In this document: one piece after another, positions 15,700 through 24,818 of the stretch | Numbering within the stretch: the first letter of the stretch is position 1 | Layout of the letters: every line of letters starts with the position of its first letter | Origin: G965205725 sp965205725 | Lineage (GTDB): Bacteria > Pseudomonadota > Gammaproteobacteria > Pseudomonadales > Halieaceae | NCBI GenBank assembly: GCA_965205725.1 | Contig: OZ242189.1 | Coordinates: 620,001-684,000, forward strand | DNA: 64,000 nt | Reading direction: 5' to 3' | The notes under the pieces: generated by a model | What the model was told of the DNA's origin: nothing | What the model saw: the letters and a program-made list of their open reading frames with translations, nothing else | Databases searched by the model: none | Position numbers and translations under genes: made by a program

Positions 15700-18185
15700 C
15701 GCTATTTGAAGATTTAGAGTTAGATGCCTTGTTGTCGCGCTGTCTGGATGGCGAGCTACCGGCATCAGTTTCGGCATTGAAGCTATCTGAGGAAACCGAT
15801 ACGGCCCGGCTTATGCAGGTTGCCTCAGCGTTGCGCGACAACGGCCATAACAATGTTGTCTCCTATTCTCGCAAGGTGTTTCTACCGCTGACTCATTTAT
15901 GCCGGGATGTGTGCCACTACTGCACCTTTGCCCAAACGCCACGCCACCTGCCGCAGCCCTATATGAGTGTTGAGGATGTGTTGGAACAGTGTCGCCAGGG
16001 TGAGGCAATGGGCTGCAAAGAGGCTCTGTTTACGCTTGGTGAAAAACCTGAGCTGCGCTACAGCGCCGCACGCCATGCACTGGCAGAGATGGGGTTTGCG
16101 ACCACTTTGGATTATGTCGCTCACGTCGCAGAGCGAGTGCTTGAGGAAACCTCGTTATTGCCACATATAAATGCGGGCTGTATGACTGACGAGGAAATCG
16201 CAAAGTTACGCAAAGTTTCCGCCTCTATGGGCATCATGCTCGAATCGACCTCTGAGCGACTCTGCGAAAAAGGCATGCCTCACTACGGGTCGCCGGATAA
16301 GCAGCCAGCGATTCGTTTGCAAACCATTGACAGGGCAGGTCGCGCCAGCGTGCCATTCACCTCCGGTATTTTGATCGGTATCGGAGAGACGCGCCGCGAG
16401 CGTACTGAGTCTCTGCTGGCATTGCGCGACAGTCACGAGCGTTACGGCCACATTCAGGAAATTATTGTGCAGAACTTCCGCGCCAAGGCAGGCACACTGA
16501 TGTCGCAGGCCATCGAGCCAGACCTGGAAGACCTGCTTTGGTCAATAGCGGTGGCGCGAATAATCTTTGGTGCTGAGATGAATATTCAAGCACCGCCCAA
16601 TTTGAGCCCAGGGGTCTTGCCGCAGTTAGTGGCAGCGGGCATCAATGACTGGGGAGGGGTGTCCCCGGTAACTCCAGATTTTGTAAACCCGGAGGCGCCC
16701 TGGCCGCATCTGGACAAGTTGACTAAAGAAACCGCAGCCGCAGGAAAATTTCTCAAGGAACGCCTGACTATCTACCCCGCCTGGGTACGCGAGCCGGAGC
16801 GTTGGCTGGACGACGGCCTGCGCCCGCGCCTGTTGCGTATGATTGACGCCCAGGGTTTTCCCCGCACCGATGGCTGGTGTCCGGGTGAGCAACTGGAGCC
16901 GCCCAAAACGGTTGTGGATGCGATACGTCATACTGCGGACCGTGAGTCAGTTTCCCTGGATGTTCTGCACATCGTCGAGGGTTGTATGCAGGGTCAGGAG
17001 CCGACGGAGGCTGACATCTCAAGGTTGTTTCAAGCCTGTGGCCCAGACTTGGCCTGGGTGTGTCAGCAAGCTGACGCGCTGCGCTCGGCGAGCAAAGCCG
17101 ATACCGTCAGCTATGTCATTAATCGCAATATCAATTACACCAACATCTGTTACTTCAAATGCCAGTTTTGCGCATTTTCCAAAGGTAAACTCAGCGAAAA
17201 TCTGCGCGGCCGACCCTATGACCTGGATGCCGAAGAGATTGGCCGACGTTGCAGTGAAGCCTGGGACAGAGGCGCGACTGAGGTCTGCATGCAGGGTGGG
17301 ATTCACCCTGAATACACAGGCCAGACCTATCTGGATATTCTCGCAACGGTAAAGGCGGCGACGCCGGATATGCACATTCATGCATTTTCTCCGCTGGAGG
17401 TCTGGCAGGGTGCCAAGACGCTGGGATTAAAACTGGAAGACTATCTACAGCAGTTGAAGGATGCCGGCCTGGGGACATTGCCCGGCACCGCTGGAGAGAT
17501 ACTCGACGACGAGGTTCGCGCCAGCCTCTGCCCGGACAAGATAAATACAGAACAGTGGCTCGAGGTTATGGCTGCAGCGCACTCGGTAGGTTTCAAGACC
17601 ACAGCAACTATCATGTATGGTCATATCGAAGGTGTTCAACACTGGGCTCGGCACTTGTTGAGGGTTAGAGCCTTGCAGGCCAAAACCGGCGGCTTTACAG
17701 AGTTCGTTCCTCTACCTTTTGTGCATATGGAAGCGCCCATGTATTTGAAGGGTAAGGCACGTATGGGGCCCACCTTTCGTGAAGCAGTATTAATGCACGC
17801 AGTTGCCCGCCTGGTGCTGCACGGACATATCGACAATATTCAAACCTCCTGGGTAAAAATGGGTGAGCAGGGCGTTAAGGCCTGCCTGAATGCCGGTGCC
17901 AATGACTTAGGCGGTACTCTGATGAACGAGAGCATTACCCGCGCTGCGGGAGCAGATCACGGTCAGGAGTGGAGCCCGAACTATATTGAGTCCGTAGTTG
18001 AGGATATTCAGCGCACGCCGAGGCAGCGCAATACGATTTATGGCGACGTGAGCGAGGAGCGCTTGCGGCATGGATGGACTAATTTGCCTTTGTCGGACCC
18101 TATCAACACCCCTGCGGCTAAATACGAACGCAAAACATTCGCCAATAAGCTGGTACGCAATGCGGTAATTGCCAGGAGTCGCTAG
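15696..18185 (+). CDS. fbiC: Fused Fo synthase (CofG-CofH, two radical SAM domains)
   Basis: An 829-residue bifunctional Fo (deazaflavin chromophore) synthase made from tyrosine and a ribityl-uracil intermediate. The first radical SAM cluster motif CRDVCHYC is at residues 69-76 (CofG half) and the second, CYFKCQFC, at about 485-492 (CofH half). Size and order match actinobacterial FbiC rather than separate archaeal cofG and cofH. ATGA overlap with cofC shows coupling. It completes the route Fo, CofC/CofD, CofE within one operon. Confidence 0.95.
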   Translation: MTLFEDLELDALLSRCLDGELPASVSALKLSEETDTARLMQVASALRDNGHNNVVSYSRKVFLPLTHLCRDVCHYCTFAQTPRHLPQPYMSVEDVLEQCRQGEAMGCKEALFTLGEKPELRYSAARHALAEMGFATTLDYVAHVAERVLEETSLLPHINAGCMTDEEIAKLRKVSASMGIMLESTSERLCEKGMPHYGSPDKQPAIRLQTIDRAGRASVPFTSGILIGIGETRRERTESLLALRDSHERYGHIQEIIVQNFRAKAGTLMSQAIEPDLEDLLWSIAVARIIFGAEMNIQAPPNLSPGVLPQLVAAGINDWGGVSPVTPDFVNPEAPWPHLDKLTKETAAAGKFLKERLTIYPAWVREPERWLDDGLRPRLLRMIDAQGFPRTDGWCPGEQLEPPKTVVDAIRHTADRESVSLDVLHIVEGCMQGQEPTEADISRLFQACGPDLAWVCQQADALRSASKADTVSYVINRNINYTNICYFKCQFCAFSKGKLSENLRGRPYDLDAEEIGRRCSEAWDRGATEVCMQGGIHPEYTGQTYLDILATVKAATPDMHIHAFSPLEVWQGAKTLGLKLEDYLQQLKDAGLGTLPGTAGEILDDEVRASLCPDKINTEQWLEVMAAAHSVGFKTTATIMYGHIEGVQHWARHLLRVRALQAKTGGFTEFVPLPFVHMEAPMYLKGKARMGPTFREAVLMHAVARLVLHGHIDNIQTSWVKMGEQGVKACLNAGANDLGGTLMNESITRAAGADHGQEWSPNYIESVVEDIQRTPRQRNTIYGDVSEERLRHGWTNLPLSDPINTPAAKYERKTFANKLVRNAVIARSR

Positions 18186-18256
18186 CGAGTTAAGTCCTGC
18201 GAACAGGGTAATCAGATCAGCCAGCGAGGTGCAATCGGCAATTCGGTAGCGATTCC

Positions 18257-18688
18257 CTAACCGATGGCAATGACATTGGGATCACTGTTAGTAATAGATT
18301 CCTGGCGGTTGCGAACGGCGTCGGCAATTCTGAACAGCGGCACCTTTAGCATTTCCCTTATTTTGTCTTCGGTGCCCAATCTATCCATGGCTTTGTTCAT
18401 ACATAGCAGCCACTGATCGCGCTCGCGTGGGCCAATAGGAAAAGGTTCGTGGGGGGTGGTCATGCACACGGTGCCATATTTCTCGGCGTAGCGGGGCGGA
18501 CCACCCATCCAGCCGGTTAAATATTCAGCCAGCTTGATTTTCATGGGGCCTAAATCTTTGGCATGCATATCGCGAAGCTCTTTGGCTTCATTGGCGCCTA
18601 ATTCATCCATGACATCATAGAAAGTACTGGTTAGGGCCTGAATGCCTGCTTCGCCCAGGGCATCATAGGGGGTGCGGTATTGACTCAT
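18257..18688 (-). CDS. Group II truncated hemoglobin-like protein
   Basis: A 143-residue globin of the 2-on-2 type. Tyr B10 is likely in TSTFYDVMDEL near residues 20-30, the GGPPRYAEKYG segment near 62-72 is the typical E-F region, and the proximal His is in TTPHEPFPIG near 78-88, followed by RDQWLLCM. Such proteins bind O2 or NO. Its start codon abuts the divergent ung start region, so the two genes share a very short promoter interval. Confidence 0.88.
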   Translation of the reverse strand: MSQYRTPYDALGEAGIQALTSTFYDVMDELGANEAKELRDMHAKDLGPMKIKLAEYLTGWMGGPPRYAEKYGTVCMTTPHEPFPIGPRERDQWLLCMNKAMDRLGTEDKIREMLKVPLFRIADAVRNRQESITNSDPNVIAIG

Positions 18689-19439
18689 GCGCGGTATTGT
18701 AACCTGCCAAATTGATAGCGTCAGCAGAGGCAGGCCAAACTTGAGCGGGCAGATTCAACTGGAAGATAGCTGGTTGCAGGAACTGGGTGAGGAGTTCGAT
18801 CAGCCCTATATGGTTAAACTGCGAGCTTTTTTGCGCGCTGAAAAAGATGCTCGCAAGGTGATCTATCCAGCCGACGGAGACATGTTTAATGCCTTTGCAC
18901 ACACGCCACTCAATCGAGTGAAGATTGTGATTTTGGGGCAGGACCCCTATCACGGCCCAAGGCAGGCACACGGCCTGTGTTTTTCTGTGCCAGAGGGAGT
19001 GACCATGCCGCCTTCGCTGGTAAACATTTACCAGGAAATTCAGCAAGACCTGGGATTGCAAATGCCGTCGCACGGCTGCCTCACAAGCTGGGCAGACCAA
19101 GGCGTGCTGCTGTTAAACAGCGTGCTCTCGGTGCAACGGGGCAATGCCGCCTCGCATCAGGGCAAGGGCTGGGAGGAGTTTACCGACAAGGCGATAGCGG
19201 TTGTGAATGAAGAGCGCGAGGGTGTGGTGTTTATGTTGTGGGGCGCTTATGCGCAGCGCAAAGGTGCCATCATTGATACAGGCAAGCATTTGCTTCTAAA
19301 AGCGCCGCACCCGTCGCCCTTGAGTGCGCACCGTGGTTTTTTTGGTTGTAAACACTTCAGCCAGGCGAATCAATATTTGCAACAGCGAGGTGAGCAGGCA
19401 ATTGACTGGCTGCCTCGCTCGACGACTTCGGATGAGTGA
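18687..19439 (+). CDS. ung: Uracil-DNA glycosylase
   Basis: A family 1 UDG that removes uracil from DNA. The catalytic motif GQDPYHGPRQAHGL is near residues 91-104 and the Leu-loop HPSPLSAHRGFFG near 211-223. The frame from ATG 18687 gives 250 residues. The first 18 residues are not family-like, and the TTG at 18741 would give a start (SGQIQLEDSW) closer to known Ung proteins, so the true start is uncertain. The ATG at 18687 overlaps the globin start codon on the other strand. Confidence 0.93.
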   Translation: MRGIVTCQIDSVSRGRPNLSGQIQLEDSWLQELGEEFDQPYMVKLRAFLRAEKDARKVIYPADGDMFNAFAHTPLNRVKIVILGQDPYHGPRQAHGLCFSVPEGVTMPPSLVNIYQEIQQDLGLQMPSHGCLTSWADQGVLLLNSVLSVQRGNAASHQGKGWEEFTDKAIAVVNEEREGVVFMLWGAYAQRKGAIIDTGKHLLLKAPHPSPLSAHRGFFGCKHFSQANQYLQQRGEQAIDWLPRSTTSDE

Positions 19440-19449
19440 GAACTGCCTG

Positions 19450-19711
19450 TGGCAGAACATAACAGAGCAGTCCCAAGTTCGGCAGGCTCCCTGACTTGAT
19501 GGTAGATTCCGTATCCATACGGCCCGCTTCATAGCAGTAGGCAATGACTTCTCCATCAGCACTGATCGTTTTCATTAACTTAGAAAGCGCCTTGGGCGTA
19601 TTCGTTATTTCACCATAGAATCGTGGCCGCCCGCCGGGTGCATTGGCCATTGCAACGGCTATCGTGTCCTTGTGTGTTGAGGATGGGTAGGTCACTACAT
19701 AATGTCTAGTG
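19450..19711 (-). pseudogene. IS110-family transposase N-terminal fragment
   Basis: The reading STHKDTIAVAMANAPGGRPR, then FYGEITNTPKAL and CYEAG, matches the N-terminal DEDD region of IS110 transposases (THKDTIAVA, FYGEI-NTP, CYEAGP-GYGIYRQ). Just after CYEAG the frame shifts: the next frame reads GPYGYGIYHQ. The catalytic core is otherwise missing. The fragment follows the convergent end of ung. Confidence 0.8.
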
Positions 19712-19803
19712 CGTGACTTGTCTGCTCGGAGGGAGAATAGCCAGTCGATCTAGCCCATTCATAAAGCTCTTCTGTAAAATCTTTCATCAATCTTTATGGT
19801 CTC

Positions 19804-21102
19804 TCAGTCTTTGGACATCAACGTAAAGCTACAGCCCGCGTAATAAATTTGAGAGTAGTAGCTGTCGCAGTACATAACCGATAGAGCCCGGCTATCATTT
19901 GACTTCACTGCATATACGTTGTTCAGATAATAGCCTAGATCGTCATAATAACGGCCTAACCACACACCTTGTGTTTGAAATGTTGAGCGCACAGTGCCAC
20001 GGACTCCATTAACAATTGCGAGGCAGTCGACCGATGCCTCTCCAAAGTCTGCCTCACAATCAGCGCTAGAAGAGTCAGCAAAAACGGCGGTGTACCCGTC
20101 GGTGAATATGGTAATTCCCCGGTAGCTGCCAGCCAGGTCGAACAGATCGAAACTGGGCCGATTAAGTCGATTTCTCTGGACGACTCCAAAGGCCAGATTC
20201 TCACTAACAAAAGAAATATAGTTGCCCGATAGGTCAACTATGAAACTACCTAATACCCCGTTGGAAAATTCTACCAGAAACCCTGATGGTACAATTGATG
20301 ATGGGGATATTAATCCAGTACTTCCAGTATTGTCTCCAGCGTACACCTCACTGGTAATCCGGTTATCGACGACAGTGACGACATAAGAGCTGGTCACTTC
20401 ATTGTACGGGTCCACTAGCTGGCCACTCCATGAACCGTTAAGGTCGTACCTGTTCGGCTGGTTTCCACTACCGCCAGTGGCTTTGCCGAAGTCATCTTCG
20501 AGGTCCTGATAGGCGCGGTTGAGTGACGACTGTGCTGTATTAATGCCAGCTATGAGGTTGGCGAGTTGCCGGGAGCTTATGGGCTTGAGCGTGTCGCTTT
20601 CACTTTCTGAAACAAAGTGTTTGGAGAAGCTGAGCCGGTTGTTGACAATAGTGACATCTGACCCTTGGATTCCATCCAGTATAGCCAGTGAAATTCTCTG
20701 TAAATTCCACTCACCACTATTCAGCTTGCCAACATAGAAGTTCAGGCCGCCAGAGTCGGGGTTGCGGCCAAACAACTGCTGATACAAGTTGGTGACCAGT
20801 TGGGTACTGCTGAGGTTTCCGAACCGCTGCTGATATTCCAGCGACTCACCGAAGGCATTGATGATGCTGTTAATATTGCCTCCCTCATTGCGTAGCCGGT
20901 TCGACCAGTACTGAAGCCCGCCTGGGTCTGCGGGCCTGCCATAGTAGGCAAGATAGGCTTCAAGCACTCTTTCTTCATGGGAAGAGAAATCTCTTGCTTC
21001 GACGCCAGGCGATAAAGCTGCCAAGCATATCGCGAAAAAGATAGAGACTATTTTGGGGATGATATAGCTGAAACCCCTAAACGATCTTGTTTGAATTGAC
21101 AT
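19804..21102 (-). CDS. Secreted protein with DUF4214-type repeats
   Basis: About 432 residues from the ATG at 21102, chosen because a signal peptide follows (IPKIVSIFFAICLAALSPG, probable cleavage before ARDFSS) and AGAGAG lies upstream. Residues ~35-160 form two DUF4214 units (AYLAYYGRPADPGGLQYWS, then LFGRNPDSGGLNFYVGKL), a calcium-protein or surface-layer associated module. The remaining C-terminal half is beta-rich, with Cys pairs near the end (ADCEADFG, MYCDSYY). Likely periplasmic or extracellular. No secretion partner is adjacent and the function is unknown. Confidence 0.75.
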   Translation of the reverse strand: MSIQTRSFRGFSYIIPKIVSIFFAICLAALSPGVEARDFSSHEERVLEAYLAYYGRPADPGGLQYWSNRLRNEGGNINSIINAFGESLEYQQRFGNLSSTQLVTNLYQQLFGRNPDSGGLNFYVGKLNSGEWNLQRISLAILDGIQGSDVTIVNNRLSFSKHFVSESESDTLKPISSRQLANLIAGINTAQSSLNRAYQDLEDDFGKATGGSGNQPNRYDLNGSWSGQLVDPYNEVTSSYVVTVVDNRITSEVYAGDNTGSTGLISPSSIVPSGFLVEFSNGVLGSFIVDLSGNYISFVSENLAFGVVQRNRLNRPSFDLFDLAGSYRGITIFTDGYTAVFADSSSADCEADFGEASVDCLAIVNGVRGTVRSTFQTQGVWLGRYYDDLGYYLNNVYAVKSNDSRALSVMYCDSYYSQIYYAGCSFTLMSKD

Positions 21103-21252
21103 AGAGTTCTCTCTGAACGGCCCGCAGACCATTTTGTTTTGAGCCAAGCTACCACGGCTGACCCTTCCTGTTAAAGCATTGACAGCCCGTGTACGGTCAG
21201 GCTGCAATGACCTCGTTAACCACCTGTCCGGGTTCAGTGCCTGTGAGACAAA

Positions 21253-21468
21253 TCAGGCTATCTGCATGAGTGCCTGATAATAGCTTATCGGTGTTTCCAA
21301 ACGGACTCCATCATAGGGTCGATAATGATCGTAGTATTGTTGATAATCTGCCAACGCTTTATTCACTGCGGCAACCGTCAAAGTGCCCTCGTAAAATGGG
21401 TAAAACTCATAGCGCGTTGTACCGTTGTATCGCTCAACACATCCGTTCCATTTGGGCTCCCCGACTCA
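21253..21468 (-). pseudogene. Integrase/transposase (rve) C-terminal fragment
   Basis: A minus-strand reading of about 70 codons, PKWNGCVERYNGTTRYEFYP, then LADYQQYYDHYRPYDGVRLE and TPISYY, matches the C-terminal end of a DDE integrase-type transposase (W-N-G-x-V-E-R carries the catalytic Glu). There is no upstream part, because the ygfZ coding end replaces it. It is a remnant. Confidence 0.75.
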
Positions 21469-22347
21469 CTCCTCCAGAGAATAGGGGAGGGGAATAAAGC
21501 TAAGGCCTGGCCCGTTATTAGCGCCCAGATGTACACCTTCTGCTGCCGCATCTTTGGCGCAGACGGCCAAAACTGTAGAGCCGTTATCGGTGTCTACTGA
21601 GTTTACGATATTGCCGACACTCTGGTCACCCTCGGATCTAAAAAGTGCTGTACCGGCGGTGGGGGCATGATCATCAAGTTGCGCGATGTACATAGGCCGT
21701 TTTAGTTTGCCGCGATAGTGCATGCGGGCGACAACCTCCTGGCCTGTATAGCAGCCTTTGCTAAAGCTGATATGCCCCGTCGCCTGGTAATTCAACATTT
21801 GCGGAATAAACATATTGACGGTTTCTGCTTCGATATGTGCCAGGCCGGCGTTGATTTCTTCTAGTTGCCAGGCCGACTCAGCAACGGGTTGGGCTATGGT
21901 CGCCAGCATTTCGACAGTGTTGTCGACTTGTGCCTCAGGGCAGTGACACTCCCAGCGCTGGTCGTCTACCTGAGACCAGATAACTCCATTGCTGCCCTGA
22001 TCGTTACCCAAAGAGCTCAGCTTGTTGCCCCATACTGCAAAGACCGTCCACGCATCGCTGGCGTTATTAATTTGAGATTTGGAAAATACGATATATTTAC
22101 CCAATACACTGGCGCTGTTATCACAAATTCCACGCTGCATGCTCAATAGGCAGTCTTCGTCGTTTTGCGCGATTGCGCGAAAGTCGCAAACGACACGCCC
22201 CTGGGGCGTACAATATGCGCCAGTGATACTGTGCTCGGGCGTCAACTGGTCAATATCACAAGTGGTTTGTCCCTGTAAGAACGTGTGCGTATCGGGCCCG
22301 ACAAGTTGCAAAATCCCGCGATGGGTCAATTTAGTATAGAAATTCAT
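21466..22347 (-). CDS. ygfZ: YgfZ/GcvT folate-binding protein, Fe-S cluster related
   Basis: A 293-residue folate-dependent protein needed for maintenance of certain Fe-S enzymes such as MiaB. The signature KGCYTGQEVVARMHYRGK is near residues 195-212, with the conserved Cys. The N-terminal FLQGQTTCDI near 24-33 and AYCTPQGRVVCDFR near 45-58 are also typical. It is divergent from sdhE, which also concerns redox enzyme assembly. Confidence 0.92.
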   Translation of the reverse strand: MNFYTKLTHRGILQLVGPDTHTFLQGQTTCDIDQLTPEHSITGAYCTPQGRVVCDFRAIAQNDEDCLLSMQRGICDNSASVLGKYIVFSKSQINNASDAWTVFAVWGNKLSSLGNDQGSNGVIWSQVDDQRWECHCPEAQVDNTVEMLATIAQPVAESAWQLEEINAGLAHIEAETVNMFIPQMLNYQATGHISFSKGCYTGQEVVARMHYRGKLKRPMYIAQLDDHAPTAGTALFRSEGDQSVGNIVNSVDTDNGSTVLAVCAKDAAAEGVHLGANNGPGLSFIPLPYSLEE

Positions 22348-22418
22348 AGCGGGGGCTATGATAGGTGCTGTACGGATTCTTGTCAGCTCCTATAATGGCG
22401 CCATGGAAACTGAGGCAG

Positions 22419-22676
22419 ATGGAAACTGAAGCAGATTTTAATCGTTTGTGCTGGCATTCACGCCGAGGTATGTTGGAGCTTGACTTGCTGCTCGAACCCT
22501 TTGTCAAGCAGTGTTATCGTCAGCTGGATGCACGGGATCAGGCACGCTATTGTCTGTTGCTGGAGTGTGAAGATCAGGAACTGTTCAGTTGGTTCCTTGG
22601 TCGGGTAACCCCTCAGGATGAGGACATAGCTCAAATTGTCGAAACCGTACTGGCATATACCCGCACTGGAAGCTGA
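22419..22676 (+). CDS. sdhE: Succinate dehydrogenase flavinylation factor SdhE
   Basis: An 85-residue protein that promotes covalent FAD attachment to SdhA. The RGMLELD motif (RGxxE) is near residues 14-20. The internal ATG at 22419 is favoured since it fits the usual size of ~85-90 residues; the open frame extends 18 codons upstream. The next gene overlaps its end by 41 bases from a TTG, the usual sdhE-ygfX (cptBA) pairing. Confidence 0.9.
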   Translation: METEADFNRLCWHSRRGMLELDLLLEPFVKQCYRQLDARDQARYCLLLECEDQELFSWFLGRVTPQDEDIAQIVETVLAYTRTGS

Positions 22677-23079
22677 AGTCCGCCTGCCACCCTGGATGGC
22701 GCGGGTTTGCAGTTTGCTGGTTGTGCTCAGTGTCGCCGCCATATGGTTGAGTCATTTACCCTGGTTTATCGCATTGCCAATCAGTCTGGCACTGTTGTTG
22801 AGTGCGGATAGGCAGTATCGACTCATCAACTGCGTGGGTGGGCCGTGTCAGGTTGAAGCCATTCGAGCGAATCAAACTGGCTTCGAGTTGAAATGTGCAA
22901 ACTGCTGGCAACGCGCAGACCTGTCGGCCAGCACCTGGGTGCTGCCGTTTATTGTGCTCTTTAAGGGCGAGCTGGTGTCTGGTGGGGGCCCGGTAAATGT
23001 CTGGTTGTTCGAATCTGAGTTGCCCTGTGAGCAATGGCGCTTGCTGCGCCTGCATGTGTTTAGAGGCTTGCGGGCGTGA
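22636..23079 (+). CDS. ygfX: YgfX/CptA-like inner membrane protein
   Basis: A 147-residue protein with two adjacent hydrophobic segments near residues 24-55 (VCSLLVVLSVAAIWL, then FIALPISLALLL) followed by a soluble domain, the YgfX layout. It overlaps sdhE, as in the cptAB toxin-antitoxin locus of other gammaproteobacteria. The start is uncertain: TTG at 22636 or ATG at 22696. Its 3' end overlaps the convergent nadB by 20 bases. Confidence 0.75.
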   Translation: MSKPYWHIPALEAEVRLPPWMARVCSLLVVLSVAAIWLSHLPWFIALPISLALLLSADRQYRLINCVGGPCQVEAIRANQTGFELKCANCWQRADLSASTWVLPFIVLFKGELVSGGGPVNVWLFESELPCEQWRLLRLHVFRGLRA

Positions 23080-24640
23080 GAATGGTGTCGCCAGGATGAT
23101 CCGCAAGGTCGGGATAGTCCAGTGTGTAATGCAGGCCGCGACTTTCTTTACGAGAAATGGCACAGCGAATCATTAATTCGGCTACCATGGCCAGGTTGCG
23201 CAGTTCCAGCAGGTCGTTGGAGACTTTATAGTTGCTGTAATACTCACGGATTTCTTCCTGCAACAAATTTGCTCGATGCTGGGCGCGTTCCAGCCGCTTA
23301 TCGGTACGCACAATGCCAACGTAATCCCACATAAATCTGCGTAGTTCGTCCCAGTTGTGAGCAATCACAACGTCCTCGTCGGAATCGGTAACCTGACTTT
23401 CATCCCAGGGTGGCGCATCCACAGGTGCAGCGACGCTGTTAAAGGCCCCGCTGATATCCTGCGCGGCTGCGCGCGCAAACACCAGGCATTCGAGCAGGGA
23501 ATTGCTGGCCATACGGTTGGCGCCATGCAAACCGGTATACGAGGTTTCTCCAACCGCGTACAAATGACTGAGATCGGTGTGGCCGCGGGTGTCTACAACC
23601 ACGCCTCCGCAGGTGTAGTGTGCCGCGGGCACAACCGGTATGGGTTGTTGCGTAATATCGATGCCGTATTCCAGACAGCGTTCACTAATAGTTGGAAAGT
23701 GAGTGCGGATGAAATCCAGTGGCTTGTGGCTGATATCCAAATAGACGCAGTCGCTGCCAGTGCGTTTCATCTCAAAGTCGATGGCACGGGCGACGATATC
23801 GCGCGGGGCCAGTTCGGCCCGTGAGTCAAATTTTTCCATAAAGCGGGTGCCGTCCGGCAACAGTAATTTCCCGCCTTCTCCACGCAAAGCCTCGCTGATC
23901 AAAAACGATTTTGCCTGTGGGTGAAACAGACAAGTGGGATGAAACTGATTGAACTCCAGGTTGGCAACCCGGCAGCCTGCGCGCCAGGCCATGGCAATGC
24001 CATCGCCGCTGGCACCGTCGGGATTGCTTGTATACAAATAGGCCTTACTGGCGCCGCCAGTGGCAAGTATCACAAAACGGGCGCGGAACAGGTCAACTTT
24101 ACCGGTTTGTCGATTTAGCACGTAGGCGCCATTACAGCGGCCTTCAGCTTTAATCAAATCGACAGCGACCCGGTGGGCGTAGAGGTCTACATGCGCTGCA
24201 GCCAGGGTGTTTTCAACCAAGACCTCGGAGATGGCCTTGCCCGTGGCGTCCGCTGCATGAATAACACGTCGGTGACTGTGTCCACCTTCCATGGTTAGAT
24301 GAAATTCGCGGCCATCGCCCTTGTCCCTCCGGTCGAATTCCACACCCTGCTCAAGTAACCACTCGACAACCTTGTGGCCGTGGCTGACGGTAAATTTCAC
24401 CGCCGCCTGATTACACAGCCCAGCGCCTGCGTTCAAGGTATCTTCGATGTGAGAGTCAGCCGTGTCATCCTCATCAAGCACCGCGGCCATGCCGCCCTGT
24501 GCCCAATAGGTAGACCCCTGGGTAAGCTCACCCTTGCTCAAAACAGCAGTGCGACAATGGTCTGGCAGGTGTAATGCCAGAGCTAGACCGGCTGCGCCGC
24601 TGCCGATAATAAGTACATCGTGTTCGAAATGTTTTGGCAT
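23060..24640 (-). CDS. nadB: L-aspartate oxidase
   Basis: A 526-residue flavoenzyme that makes iminoaspartate for NAD biosynthesis. The FAD-binding DVLIIGSGAAGLALAL is near residues 8-23, then GSTYWAQGGMAAVLD near 42-56, EGGHSHRRVIHAADATG near 118-134 and the HYTCGGVVVDT segment near 345-355. Its place next to rpoE is standard in gammaproteobacteria. Confidence 0.96.
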   Translation of the reverse strand: MPKHFEHDVLIIGSGAAGLALALHLPDHCRTAVLSKGELTQGSTYWAQGGMAAVLDEDDTADSHIEDTLNAGAGLCNQAAVKFTVSHGHKVVEWLLEQGVEFDRRDKGDGREFHLTMEGGHSHRRVIHAADATGKAISEVLVENTLAAAHVDLYAHRVAVDLIKAEGRCNGAYVLNRQTGKVDLFRARFVILATGGASKAYLYTSNPDGASGDGIAMAWRAGCRVANLEFNQFHPTCLFHPQAKSFLISEALRGEGGKLLLPDGTRFMEKFDSRAELAPRDIVARAIDFEMKRTGSDCVYLDISHKPLDFIRTHFPTISERCLEYGIDITQQPIPVVPAAHYTCGGVVVDTRGHTDLSHLYAVGETSYTGLHGANRMASNSLLECLVFARAAAQDISGAFNSVAAPVDAPPWDESQVTDSDEDVVIAHNWDELRRFMWDYVGIVRTDKRLERAQHRANLLQEEIREYYSNYKVSNDLLELRNLAMVAELMIRCAISRKESRGLHYTLDYPDLADHPGDTILTPASL

Positions 24641-24818
24641 GCGGATCGGGCTGCCTTATAAGGTGGAATAGTGTATGTTAGTCAGCTACTTAGCGTTGCG
24701 TCGCGCAGTATATACGAGCGTGCCACCAGGCGAAAACAAACTGAATGACCGGTCGTGTACTTAGGCAGAGGCCTTTTATAGACGCCCTGTATCTGAATAC
24801 CCCGTGCGGAGGAATAGT

